64,000 bases of DNA from Turritopsis dohrnii. Lineage: Eukaryota > Cnidaria > Hydrozoa > Anthoathecata > Oceaniidae. The first letter of the stretch is position 1; every line of letters starts with the position of its first letter. Below are positions 10,894 to 22,474 of this stretch, piece after piece. Location: NCBI GenBank assembly GCA_027922465.2, contig BQMF02000043.1, positions 930,001 to 994,000 of the forward strand, written 5' to 3'. The translations under genes were made by a program, and so were the position numbers. The notes below the pieces were generated by a model, which made no database searches, had not been told where the DNA came from, and was given only the letters and a program-made list of their open reading frames with translations.

Positions 10894-12284
10894 GAAACAT
10901 TTCCTAAGCAATGACGAAATACAGCTGTGTATTTCGACTCCATAAAAGTACCATGGCTACAATGATGATCATACTTTAACCTTTTTTCTTCTCTCTCTTA
11001 CTTAGCAAAGGTACGACTACACTTATTCCACAATAATTTTCAATGCAAACAAGAGATTTGTTTTATAGTGAAGACCAGGCCTTACGTAATTATTTTTACA
11101 TCAATTTTACATGTCGGTCTACGTCATCACGCGTGCTTTAGTTCGTATGTTTCCGATCTCACCCCCATTCAGAAATCGACATACTTTTAAGTGATCTGGT
11201 TTTGTGTCACGGTAACACGAAATCGGAATACCGGAAAAAACGAAAATCCACAGGAAAAAGGACGTAAAATACGAAACGAAACGCAGTTTTTCTTTAAAAA
11301 AACAAAACAAAAAAAACTTGGAAAGTTTGAAACGTTAAAATGGCTCATTTGTCTCTAAAATTCTCTGTAACAGATAACAGAGACACACGTCAGTAGCAGC
11401 GCGGAAAACGTGTGAGAAAAGGATCGGATGAAGCTTTGCATAGCACGAAGGAAACTCGATGCACGCGGCATGGCATCGTCAAAAAAAATCCGTTTTTCTG
11501 GATACAAATCATACTACGTCACTAAGGATACCATCATGGATTGTCACCAACTCTCCGTCTGAAACGGAATAATAGAAGACAAGGTTAAAAATAAAGATTT
11601 TATCCCCGAATTCCGGCTTACATGACACGGTCTGTTTTGGCAAGCTGTGGAGGAATTTGCAATAATTTTCAAAACAACAAAAACAAAACAAAACAAAAAG
11701 CAAAAAACCCAAAACTGCAAACATAATATTCGATAAGTACTGGGGAATATAAACAGTACAGCAAACGAACAGAGAGACATTTATTTGAGTGATGCGGAAA
11801 AACAGCTCATTGGGAGAAATTTTTGCAAGGTGAAATTTTCGCGGTCTAAAAAAACCTGAGATTTTGCCGGAATTTATTTACGCGGATCAATCTATTTCGG
11901 AAGCAGAATCATTGACTTTTCATACTTGATGATAATAGCGTTTTTATAATCAAGATCAATTTCCTCTGAAGGCTCACGTACTACAAAGAAATCTTTAATA
12001 TCAATCGGAATGAATAAAACGTCGAGGGATTGAAGCTCCTTCGCAAGAGGTTTTATTGGCGCTTTTTCGCGAGGATTCATTTTCGCGGTCGAGGACAAAA
12101 TATATTTTTTCAATAAAATTTCTCCCACTGAAGCAGTTGTGCGACAGAGGCGGTTATAAATGTTGTTTCTTCTTTTGAAATTGCATGGCTGCTTATTGTG
12201 TGTAGACACTTCACATAAGACACACACACAGTGGTTCGTTGTCACAGAAACCACAAGCGCATAGTTAACAACACATAGTAATTT
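10894..12284. other. Intergenic region between Phafin and JMJD6
   Basis: No supported gene. Around 11826-12095 scattered TTTTCGCGG units resemble those of the element at 9246-9901 but I could not define ends. Open frames near 11500-11780 and 11890-12330 lack recognisable domains. Confidence 0.45.
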
Positions 12285-12403
12285 CCCAATCGGCAAAATC
12301 GACAAAAAAGTCACTGTGACAGAGAGCACTTTTATCGAAATTGTTTGTATTTCTATAGAATTGCACTCCTTCGCAGAGATTTTTTAACAAATGTGCCGGC
12401 TGC
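12285..12403 (+). mobile_element. CCCAGTGGG hairpin MITE, copy 6
   Basis: Plus-orientation copy starting right after the last recognised JMJD6 exon in transcript order, 28 bp away. The JMJD6 frame remains open into it. Confidence 0.8.
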
Positions 12404-12430
12404 TTGACGACAACATATGTAACGTAATAC

Positions 12431-15400
12431 CTCTTGGAACGTTTGTCGTGTTCATTCTGTAGCTCATCATCATCTTCTGTAACGCTAGTTGAATCCGGTG
12501 CAGATTCTTCCGATTCGGATTCCGATTCGGACGACGAACTTGAGCTACTTGAAGAACTTGAGCTGGAATCGGACGCCAGGACGCATTTTCGTTGCAGATC
12601 TACTGAATCGGCGATGCGAGCAATCTCGGGACGATGAAGCTGAACCGAAAAAGGAAACGCGAAATCACTTTCCTACCCAGTGGGCAAAATCGTCAAAAAC
12701 CCACTAAGACGAAGAGTATTTCGATTGGAATAGTGTGCATATTTCTATAGAAATGTACTCCTTCGCAGTGATTTTTCATCAAATTTGTCTATATTCAATT
12801 CAACGGATTAGTTATTGAGAATTTGTCTTATTTTATTTGTGAATATGTATAAGGTTTCGACGAATACGTCTCTCTTTCTTAAAATCAATATAAACGATTA
12901 TAAATTAAAAAAAATACACTAATCATGTGTTGTTCTTACCCTTAGAACTTTTAACCATCTCTGGGAAAGTTTCGGACGGCCCCTTAAAGAAAACATGTAT
13001 AAAAGACAACACAAATAACACCAAACAATAATAACAGCCTTACCAAAGAAAGCGCGTGCGATTCAAGTTATCAATTAAACTGTAAAGACCGGTTACCTGA
13101 CAGTCTTATGCCACACTATGTGGAAGTTTGCTGGCGAGGCGAAGTTTTGGGTTACGGCGATAGTTGTGTCTAAATTCAAGACCACGTGCCACCAACCACC
13201 AGGAACGAAAACCGTTTCACCCGGTTTCTGTAAAATTTCAATCTGAAAAAGAAAACCCTTCTCTGTAATCGTGTCGATGCAAAAGGTCAGTAATGAAAAT
13301 CGTTGAAGGTTTCTGTGTCATGACATGGTGTATTCAAGCCTTTTACTTTCTCAGGTTTTTCTCTGTGTCTTTTAAGAGTCGTGTCACACTTGGCGTTGTT
13401 TTTGAAAGATTCAAAGTCTTACCGGTTTATACTGTTTTGGCCAGGATGGACTTTTCACTTTGGAGACCACTTTGGCAAACCATTGTATGCCTTCACCAGA
13501 CTGGTGTTGCCCTTCTCCCTTCTGCACTTGTATCATATGTTTAGGAGTCTCCGTTGGCAACATCACCCATCGTTTGTGACCAGATATCAGGGCATTCCAT
13601 GCACTTGTGCCAAGAGGATCGATATGAATCCCCGTGCCAGATCTTGACGGCCCTATTACGATCCACCTAAATGTAAAATCGTACAATCTTCTGCTAAACA
13701 CTAACTCGCGAAATGATACATTACCTGGTGGGCAAATTTGTTGAAAAGTTACTGCGAAGGAGTATATTTTCATAGAAATATGCACACCATTACAATAAAA
13801 ATGCTCTTCGTCGCAGTGACTTTCTGACGATTTTACCCACAGGTGATCATCCAAGCAAATATACAGTCATTTGATGTACTTTTCGCAAACTATTGAGTAT
13901 GTTTCAGTCAAAACACCTCAAAAATACTTTGAAAACCAAACCAAACTTGATATTTACCTCAGTTACCCAAAAAAATCAAACAAGGGTTTCACAAAAATCG
14001 TTGCTGGCTTGAAGCCGATTAATACACGGAATGCAAAATTAGGCATACCTGTACGGAGGTCTGCGTTTTTCTCCAGCATACCGAAACAAATCATCGGCAA
14101 AGAACGTCGGAGGTTCATAGTCTTCTAACAGTTTTCTCTTCTTAGGGTGCTAAACGATACAATAACATTTTGTCAAGCTGCAGTTACAACCGAGTTATCC
14201 CAGCGGGAAAATCTGTTGAAAAGTCACGGCGAAAGAGTGCATTTCCATAGAAATATACAGAATATTTCGATAAAAATGATCTTCATCGAAGTTCCTTTTT
14301 GACGATTGACGATTTTGGACGAAAACGCCAGGTTACTGAAAATCATTCTTCTTATAATCACACCTAGTCAAAAAGTCACTGTGGCGAAAAGCATTTTTAC
14401 AGAAACAGTGTGTTATTTCTATTGAAACGCACTCCCCCGCAGTGATTTTTCAACAAGTTCGGCCACTGGGCAGCTGATTCATAGCGGATATTGAAAGAAA
14501 TTGATGCGTACTTCACCGTATGATCCATCGAAGATGTACAAAGGGCTATCATCCTTTTGAGTTTTCAGGTATTCTACGTAATATTTCATTTTCATCTTCA
14601 CCGAAAAGCCATCGTTGTCTTCACCGACCTTAAATTTTTGATTTCTGTATTTTTTTGCCAATCTCTAAAATAGAATGTTAATAACAGCTAGATCTCTTGT
14701 ATCAGATAAAAACCATATTTTATTAAAAATATTAAATTTTTATGTACTGCAGAAGCTTTTCGGACTACGCCCATCATTTTCGGACTACGCCCATCATCAG
14801 TGCTAAACGTATTTACAAGCTCAATCACTCTTTGTGACTACGTTTCTCCTTAAGCTTTTGTACCCTCCACCCTACAGCACTATCTGAATGAGACATAGAT
14901 AGTGAAAGTTTTTAAACACCCTCCACACTACATCATGTAAGTGGAAGATTACAGGGGTGAAACAGCCTGTTGGTTTCGGGAGTCGTATTAAAGTTTATTT
15001 AGCAAGATTACAATGTACAGTAGCACAGTAGACTCTCTCTAACTCCACCCTCGAAGGGGAAAACAAAATCGTTCCAATTATGGAGAGTTCGAGTTAGGGA
15101 GTGATATTGCTAGGTTTTCGCTTGATGGGACCCAATGATTCAGTGTCGGTCCATGGAGAGTTCGAGTAATGAAAAGTCTAAGTTTAGAGAGTCCACTGTA
15201 GAAAAAAACAGCTAACCAAAATGAAACAGAATCTACAAAAATTTCTGCAGTACATTAAATACAGTTATATATTTAGGACGTAGACAGCTTACCGGTAAGG
15301 TCCACTTGTGGCTGGCCAGCCAGTGGTCAGTGCAACCGGTCAAGACAACAGGCACACGTGGAATTTCATACTTCTCAACGAATTCTCTGTGAGAGATCTC

Positions 15401-17693
15401 TTTGCAGCTGATGCGTGGCAAGGTGTCGTGAACTGTACTGAGCGACACGTCAAAATTTTCAGCATATTTCAGCCTCTGCCAACCCTCCTCGTCTTTCAAC
15501 TCTATAATAAAGGGAAGCATTCAAACAAAATTGTTAAAAAACCACTACGAAGGAGTCCATTTCTATAGAAATACACACACAATTTTTAAAAAAAAGGTTC
15601 TTCGTCGCAGTGACTTTCTGATGATTTTGGCCACTGGGTAAGAAGCTAATCAAAAGCAAAGAAGAGTCAAAATAGACGGTATTAAAAGGACAACATATAC
15701 ACATGAAGAGTAATGATTCCTATGAATACAGATTTTTAAAAGGATTTCGAATTGTGTGAGTGGCTGAGTTGGTCCCTTCATCATATCGAAGCCAGAGTAT
15801 ATTGTTCTACCATCACATATGTATAGTTTCAGTCATTTTTTTTAATAATGTCTGATTTGAAAATGATGGAAGGAATACCAACAGAAAAATTGCAAGAACT
15901 GTTAAGAAATTCACTTTTGAAATGAATCGTAGACTTTCATAAGAGAACTTTCATGTACCAAGAAACTGTTTGAAGTGTTTACATAGGCGAAACAGCCCAC
16001 CCAGAGAACACTAGAGCATGATTAATATCCATTTGACATTTACAAAACAAACTAGAAGCCTCATGGCTTGAACAATTTCTGCGTCAGGCCTAAAGGAATT
16101 TGCTTTAGCCTAATTTTCAAGATATCTGAATGGACTATCCATTCTTTTCTTGTTGTTTATATAAGAACAGGTCTATCACAATCCCCCAAAATATGACTCA
16201 TGGTTCACATGGAGAATAAAATGACATTTGACAGAAGTGAACCAAAATCATCTGAAAAAAGAAACTGTAATGGATTGAAACCTTTCACAATTGTATTGAC
16301 CTCAACACTATTAAATCTATAAGAGCCAAATGATTTAAAATAACTTGTTTAAAAACTCAAGACATTGTCTATTTACGATCAAATCTGCAGAAGTGACTGT
16401 CAAATTTAACAGCAAATTTAACTTTGTGCAAACCTTCCAAATTTTGCCAGAAATGTGAATTTGGTAACATATTTAAGTAAACATTACATGAAATTGTTCA
16501 TAACGTGGATTAGCAGGAGCAGGAGAAACTTAGACATTTCAAAGATTTTAATCCATGACAATAGGTTTACAAGAAAATAAAAATTATATTGTCTATAACT
16601 AAAATCAACATAGCATACAATATGAAAAGCTATTTCTATTCATTGGCGGATCCAGAGGTAAGTCTCAACTTGCGTAGGAGAATGTTCTTAACCATAAAGA
16701 AAAACGTTCAAATAATCCCATTGGTAATATAAATTGAATTCACAAATTACGTTAATGTGCTTCTCCACAAGTTGCGACTACCTTCTAGACTGTCACTGTC
16801 TGCATGTTACCAATTGAAGCTTTTCATGGTGTTTATGAATAATACAATTGTGCACGAAAAGACAAATGACACTAAAGTCTTGGATCTGTATTACAATGTT
16901 CTTTGCAAACATGACATTGTTTGCCAATATCTTACGCAAAAAAGTTAATATTTTTATGAATTAATATTGAAAGTGGCTTTTTTTTTGTATTACATTTAGC
17001 ATAGAGTTTTGGGTCCGTCTTTAACTATTCTGAATAAACAAACAATCTGGAATACGAACAGACTTTCCGAAAACGGCAAAAAACTTTTACACAGATAGAT
17101 AGATAAAATGTGTAAACCAAACAATTGAATGACATTGAAACCGCAGAAGGATTAGCCGGTCATGTTCCAAAGAATTGTCCAGTCAATTTGCTAAATACAA
17201 GTGTTGCAAATGACATAACAGTTTAAGTGACAGGAAAGAGAAAACGCTAAATTGGACTGCAAAATAGATGTATCTCTCTAGCAAGCATGTTGAATGTTCT
17301 GCCTATTTTGCAGATTGACTGAGTATTGCATGAAGCAAAATAGACTTATTTTAAAGATGCAATAAACACAGAGTGATGAGAAATATAAAACCATGAACAG
17401 AAATCATAATTATGAAAATTATGAGTAATTATTAAAAAGACAAAGGAAATTGAGAAAAGGCAATTAATAATATCATGAACGTTTAAATTCATCTGTATGC
17501 CAGTGGCCAAAATTGTCAAAAAGTCACTGCAACGAAGTGCATTTTTTATGGAAATACATGCATATATATTTCTACAGAAATGCACTCCTTTGCATCGTGT
17601 TTCATCAAATTTGCTCACTGGGATAGTGTCAATCCTACCTGGTCTAGCTTTAGCTTTCACTTCGTTAATAACCTTTAAGGCCCTTTTGTCCAT
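12431..17693 (-). CDS. JMJD6: JMJD6 bifunctional arginine demethylase/lysyl hydroxylase
   Basis: JMJD6 is a nuclear Fe(II)/2-oxoglutarate JmjC oxygenase acting on histones and splicing factors. Exons: 17639-17693, 15293-15501, 14512-14664, 14049-14149, 13423-13666, 13097-13242, 12940-12982, 12431-12639. Phases agree throughout. The start is [22 protein letters not shown]. Conserved blocks: [44 protein letters not shown], then [15 protein letters not shown] with iron ligands His and Asp, and [14 protein letters not shown] with the third ligand His. The C-terminal exon keeps [10 protein letters not shown], then 13 serines and acidic repeats, as in vertebrate JMJD6. The final junction after KRSKR (donor AAGAG-GTATTA) and the true stop are not resolved. 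Without splicing, the frame runs on into the adjacent MITE and stops there. Confidence 0.93.
12676..12790 (+). mobile_element. CCCAGTGGG hairpin MITE, copy 7
   Basis: In the last JMJD6 intron. The left end is intact and the right end has lost its final bases. Confidence 0.8.
13724..13843 (-). mobile_element. CCCAGTGGG hairpin MITE, copy 8
   Basis: Minus-orientation full-length copy in the JMJD6 intron between exons 13423-13666 and 14049-14149. Confidence 0.85.
14199..14318 (-). mobile_element. CCCAGTGGG hairpin MITE, copy 9
   Basis: Minus-orientation copy in the JMJD6 intron between 14149 and 14512. The right end is degraded, with GACGATT duplicated. Confidence 0.75.
14363..14470 (+). mobile_element. 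CCCAGTGGG hairpin MITE, copy 10
   Basis: Plus-orientation copy in the same JMJD6 intron as copy 9, 45 bp away and in the opposite orientation. Short left end. Confidence 0.8.
14755..14815 (-). repeat. Tandem motif with hammerhead-ribozyme-like core
   Basis: Two tandem 21-bp copies of a unit containing CGGACTACGCCCATCAT (plus strand). Read on the minus strand, CTGATGA (14794-14800), a 12-nt short hairpin (14782-14793) and GAAA (14778-14781) are in the order of a hammerhead core. The final base pair of stem II is not canonical, so function is uncertain. Confidence 0.35.
15014..15200. mobile_element. TACAGTAGACTCTC foldback MITE
   Basis: In JMJD6 intron 2. The ends are inverted: CAGTAGACTCTCTCTAAC on the left, and AGAGAGTCCACTGTA on the right. 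The inside contains GAGAGTTCGAGTTAG and GAGAGTTCGAGTAAT, resembling the larger element at 24724-25021. Confidence 0.6.
15524..15638 (-). mobile_element. CCCAGTGGG hairpin MITE, copy 11
   Basis: Minus-orientation copy in JMJD6 intron 1, 22 bp from the exon ending at 15501. The left terminus is eroded. Confidence 0.8.
15639..17499. other. JMJD6 intron 1, no feature recognised
   Basis: AT-rich intron sequence. I find no exon, RNA gene or repeat of the families described here. Confidence 0.5.
17500..17622 (+). mobile_element. CCCAGTGGG hairpin MITE, copy 12
   Basis: Plus-orientation copy in JMJD6 intron 1. Its right end lies 14 bp from the exon 1 splice donor at 17637-17638. Confidence 0.85.
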
Positions 17694-18297
17694 TTACTAA
17701 AAAGGAATAGATAGTAAATTGGTCAGTCAAGCAACTTCAAGAAATGTGAATATCAATTTTTAAAGATAACGAATTGTTGCAAGTAGTCTGAGGGTTGCAG
17801 TGTGCTGATGTTAGCAGAGTGAATCCCTCATTACAACAATAAGAAGCAGTCCTGGAAATGAGGAGCTGATAAATATCAAAATATCCAACGAGTAAATTCA
17901 CCACTCAAGATCGATAGGCTTTTTCGTTGAAGAATGGTCATAAATGCAGATATTTTGAAAAGATTGTAAAAGTCAAGTTATTTCACAAATTAGCACATGA
18001 ACACAATGTATTTAGCAGGGCTGAAACAAATATTTTTTTCCTTTAAAAGCTAACTAAATACCCAATTTACTATGCTCAGGTCCTATCATGTCAAACAGAG
18101 GGTCACTTCATACCACCACTGTTTCTGGTTATGTTGTTACCTCTTGTTCACTTTTCATCACACTCCACCACATTCACTTAGAAAAACTTTCCAACCTTGC
18201 AGAAGATTCTAATGACATTCAACTCACACTGATGGAGAGCCTTCTAGTAGAGACCATTCCATTCTTAACAATACCTCTACTGCTATTCAGGGTGGCC

Positions 18298-18722
18298 ACA
18301 GAACTTTTATGAAAAAGATAGAGGACTTTGGAGGGGACATTTTTTCTCAAAATTAGAGGATTTTTCTGAAAAAACAATGATTTTTCGAAGAAAAAATAGG
18401 ATTTTCGAGGATTCAAATTTTTATTTCTGTATTATTTATTTTTGTATAAGAATTTTCAAACCATTCAACATCGATGCAAAAAACGAAAAAAATATTTGAC
18501 AGTTCGCAGCTGCCTTAAATGACAAATTATGAGTGGCCTGATAAAACTCAAGCTTCAAAAATATAGGCTACTATCAAAAACATTCCATTGCATTTTTTAT
18601 GTTACCTGAAAAAGGATTTTAGTGGAGATTCTAGCAAAAAAAACAGTTTTTTAGAGGACTATAGAGGACTTTAGAGGATATTTTTCAAAAAATAGGACTT
18701 TAGAGGAGGCGTGGCCACCGTG
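18298..18722. mobile_element. hAT-like CAGGGTGGCCAC element, non-autonomous
   Basis: Ends CAGGGTGGCCACA and, inverted, CACGGTGGCCACG. Inside lie repeated AGAGGACTTTAGAGGA-type units. CTATT flanks the left end and recurs one base outside the right end. It shares its terminal plan with elements at 34844-35853 and 39633-39940. Confidence 0.6.
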
Positions 18723-19100
18723 ACTATTAATATTTCTATTGTTATGCTAATATATTCTGTTTTACTTTGCATTTGAAATAGTTTGCCACAAAAATTTACC
18801 CTAAGTGAAGAAATTTCTTCTCGCTAAAAATAATTTTTTTTTTAAAAAAAACTGCCAAATTAACTTCTGCCAAATTTAATTTTTTTTCTTTAAGCACCAA
18901 TATTAATTCAGGTCAAATTTGATTTCTTTTATCACCCAATTATTTCATGTAGGTCTATGAAGTAAGTGTTATTCTTTGCTAAGATGGCTTCTGTTTAACT
19001 TTCAAAATAATCAATGTATACCATACTATATAACTTTTCTATTCCATTCATATACAAGCTATAAAAACATTCTTAGGACTTTTTTGATTATGTTTAAAAC

Positions 19101-19227
19101 AACAACAATTTTGTTCAAAAGTAAAAAGCTTTTCGGCTTATGCCATCTACAGTTACAAATGAAATTGATTTGTAACTGAAGATGCCGTAAGCCGAAAAGC
19201 TTTTTACTTTTAAACAAAATTGTTGTT
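19101..19227. repeat. 60-bp-arm palindrome with hammerhead-like cores
   Basis: Arms 19101-19160 and 19168-19227 are nearly perfect inverted copies around a 7-base centre. The right arm has CTGAAGA (19176-19182), an 11-nt spacer and GAAA (19194-19197). The left arm gives the related pattern on the minus strand. AAAGCTTTT follows each GAAA, a self-complementary stem III such as dimeric hammerheads use. Each arm departs from the consensus once. Confidence 0.4.
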
Positions 19228-19801
19228 TTTTAAGCATAGGACTTTTTTCCAGGGGGGAATTGTCCTAGAACCTTCCATCTTGGTAGCTTGGGTATTGACA
19301 CAAGCTTAGAAAAATTGACATGCAAAATCTTTCATTTCTCCTTTAGCTTGCTAACTGTATTGTTTTGCAAACATAAGGAAAATACATAATTTCATACTCT
19401 TCTAAATCTTATTTGGTATCTTAATTTATACATAAACCAAATGACAACATCATCTTAATCCCAATTTTGAGGGTTTCCTCGATATTCCAGGAAAAACATA
19501 TAAAAATTATTTTTACCTTAAAAGAAAATTCTTAATTAAAATTGCCGCCTTGCCATTGGTAACAAAGACTGCCAAACTGTTAAGTGAAAGTATCAAATCA
19601 ATCCTTTTTTCATCATTGAGTGATGGCATTATACACAAGTTACTTCAAATTATATATTTTGGAATTTTATACCCTACTTGTTTCAAAAATAGATTCCAAC
19701 AGCAAAATTAATTCACTTTAGACTTAAATGAATATGGGATACAGAAAAACAAGGGATCTTCCATGCTCTTCCATTTCTGAAAAACAGGAGTAGAGAGGAA
19801 G

Positions 19802-19913
19802 GCGCTATTTCCTATTTGCAACCACCTAAATGTATCTGATCCTAGCCCTAACTATAACCCTGACCCTTAAACATCGTGGACAGGAGAAGGGGGTGGGAAA
19901 AGGAAATAGCGTC
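19802..19913. repeat. Short foldback element
   Basis: Ends GCGCTATTTCCT and AGGAAATAGCGTC are inverted copies of 12 bp. The interior includes CCCTAACTATAACCCTGACC, only superficially telomere-like. Confidence 0.4.
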
Positions 19914-20443
19914 AGAGAGGAAAGCCCTACTAGAGCTTAATGAGCCTTACATCTTACTAAGAAGAATTTGATGATAGGCTTAAAAGCACTATAACATAAA
20001 CATTACCAACATATATTCATCTCCCACAAGAAGCAGCCTTATTCATATGCGTTATTTGATATTTTCTGCTAGTAAGAGCTCAAAATAGCACCCATTTTTG
20101 TGTTGAATGTAGAATTATGCGTAAAAATCATCAATATAACTAGGTAGGTAGGGAGTATATGAAATAGAAAGTTTTTATGTTTGTTCAAAAAAAAATTCTT
20201 AAAAAGAATACCATAAGTTAAGAAAGCCAGTTAGATTCAGATAAGGATAAATTATTTTGAGTTAGCGAAACTATTTCGTTTTTACTTTCGATTCTGACCG
20301 ATAAAAACATTGCCAAAAAATAGGAATTGAGCAAAAAATAATGTTAGAAAATAAAATTCACGTTTACGTTCCCATTATGGAAACACTGCACTCATGTTCA
20401 AATCAAGGTTCGAATTTTTCGGATCGAAATAGCAACTTTTAAG

Positions 20444-20550
20444 CCAATCATAGGAGGTTTTCATCTTCCAATCAATTTTAAGTATTTCAAAACCATCCAA
20501 TAAAAAGTCAGTTTCAATAGCCAATCCAAAGTCTGGAGAGTAGTTATAAG
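20444..20550 (+). promoter_or_regulatory. Histone H3 promoter: four CCAAT boxes and TATA-like box
   Basis: CCAAT occurs on the plus strand at 20444, 20468, 20497 and 20521, spaced 24, 29 and 24 bp. TTATAAG (20544-20550) lies 50 bp before the ATG. Tandem CCAAT boxes with a close TATA box are usual for replication-dependent histone genes and bind NF-Y in animals. A 5' UTR of roughly 25 nt is inferred. Confidence 0.7.
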
Positions 20551-20596
20551 TGGCGGTTGAGAGCCAACTATCAACAAATCATTTTGAAAGTGCTGA

Positions 20597-21010
<414 letters not shown>

Positions 21011-21031
21011 ATCCCCCAAAGTTAACAAAAC

Positions 21032-21047
21032 GGTCTTTTTTAAGGCC
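21032..21047 (+). terminator. Histone 3' mRNA stem-loop
   Basis: GGTCTTTTTTAAGGCC forms a 6-bp stem (one T-G pair) with a 4-nt T loop, preceded by AACAAAAC and followed by ACAAA. It lies 22 nt after the H3 stop, where SLBP-bound stem-loops sit in replication-dependent histone genes. Confidence 0.85.
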
Positions 21048-21505
21048 ACAAATTTAATGAAAATATTATTTTGGTCGGACATGAGTAGTAGGGTGTGTTA
21101 TAAGAATAGCCAGATATATCATCAGATGTTTCTCATTATTTCTTTTAAATGGAATTTCCTTGTGTAGGGAATTTTTAACCACATTTTTTTTTCTTTCTCA
21201 GCAGTTTTTTTCATCAACATAAAGTCTCATGACAATTAGTGTGACGTAATTGCTGTCGGAAATTTTGAAATTCAATATGGCGGCAAATGTGTGTTTGGGT
21301 GACGTTTTTACATAATCTGTCACTTGATTAACAACAGTGTCAATAAAAGATCATTTAACAGAAAAGGCAAAACATAAATAAAAAATCTTAAAAAGGGAAA
21401 ATGAAACTCATAAATCTTGCAAGGACATGAGAAATTAGGGCACTTCATGATTTTTACTGTTAGCATACAGCTACAGCCACTTAGAGGCCATCAGAACTTG
21501 GCAGT

Positions 21506-21590
21506 GTAAACCTTGTTAAACTTGTTTGGGTCATTATTGAGGTTCGCTTCAGGCTATGCCTCAGTTTTTTAAACACTTTTATAAGAATTG
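21506..21590 (+). repeat. Dispersed repeat, copy 1
   Basis: Shares TGTTTGGGT, TTCAGGCTATGCCTC and a T-rich tail, in the same order, with 24604-24690 in a KIF21 intron. No ends could be defined. The rest of 21048-21910 shows no gene. Confidence 0.45.
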
Positions 21591-21910
21591 TTTTTTAGTG
21601 CTCTTGGTTATCATCATTTGAGAGCTGCTCTAATAACATTTACACAACAATAACAACACAAACTTTTTTTTGTGGAAGTTGTTCAGATTTTCTCTGTTGT
21701 GACCTTATCGGTTGCCTGTTTGTTAGTGGTCGTGTTCACGAGTCTAAAACAAACAACACTTTTTCATCATTATTTTACAATATGATACAAAAAAATTTCA
21801 CACAAATAATTCTAATCTAAGTTGTCGGTTGCCGTAAAAACCAATGTTCAACGAAACAACGTAAGGAACACGATGATGAATGATAAATTTCTATCGGTTT
21901 AATATCAGAT

Positions 21911-22030
21911 CCGGTGGATAAATCTGTCGAAAAGTCACTGCGATGGAGTATATTTCAATAGAAATATACGCACTATTTCAATGAAAAGGCTTTTCGTCCC
22001 AGTGACTATACGACGATTTTTGCCCACAGG
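21911..22030 (-). mobile_element. CCCAGTGGG hairpin MITE, copy 13
   Basis: Minus-orientation copy between the convergent 3' ends of H3 and KIF21. Confidence 0.8.
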
Positions 22031-22474
22031 AGAAGATTAAAAAAATAACTTTTACAAAGAAGAGCTAATCTATAAATACACTTCTCCTGAATCCTTGTTA
22101 ATATGATGCATTTCAGCACATTCCTTCTTGTTATGATACACCGCATTGTTTCCATGGTAACGACAATTTCCAGTAAATATCAACATAGAAACAAGGTCAA
22201 TTCCTGTATGGGCAATCAAGACGAACGCGGTATATAAGCAGGAATTCAGGAAAGATGCATTCCTACTCGAATTCTCTGATCGACCAATTATTTCATGGCT
22301 AAGCAAGTTCTTGTAAAAAAAAATCCGAAAAACGACCCGGATTCAGTGGAAACGGTAAAGGTTAACGGAACGGAATAATACGTAGCGCAACTGATTTCAC
22401 ACTGGCGAGTGAAACATTTCGAGGAATTTTCGCATCTGAATTTTGAAAAACAATTCATAAAAAATTCTCCACGC

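Larger units (their letters stand above)
17694..20440. other. Intergenic region between JMJD6 and histone H3
   Basis: The 5' end of JMJD6 and the H3 promoter face away from each other. No gene is supported. It contains the hAT-like element (18298-18722), a palindrome (19101-19227) and a short foldback (19802-19913). Confidence 0.5.
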
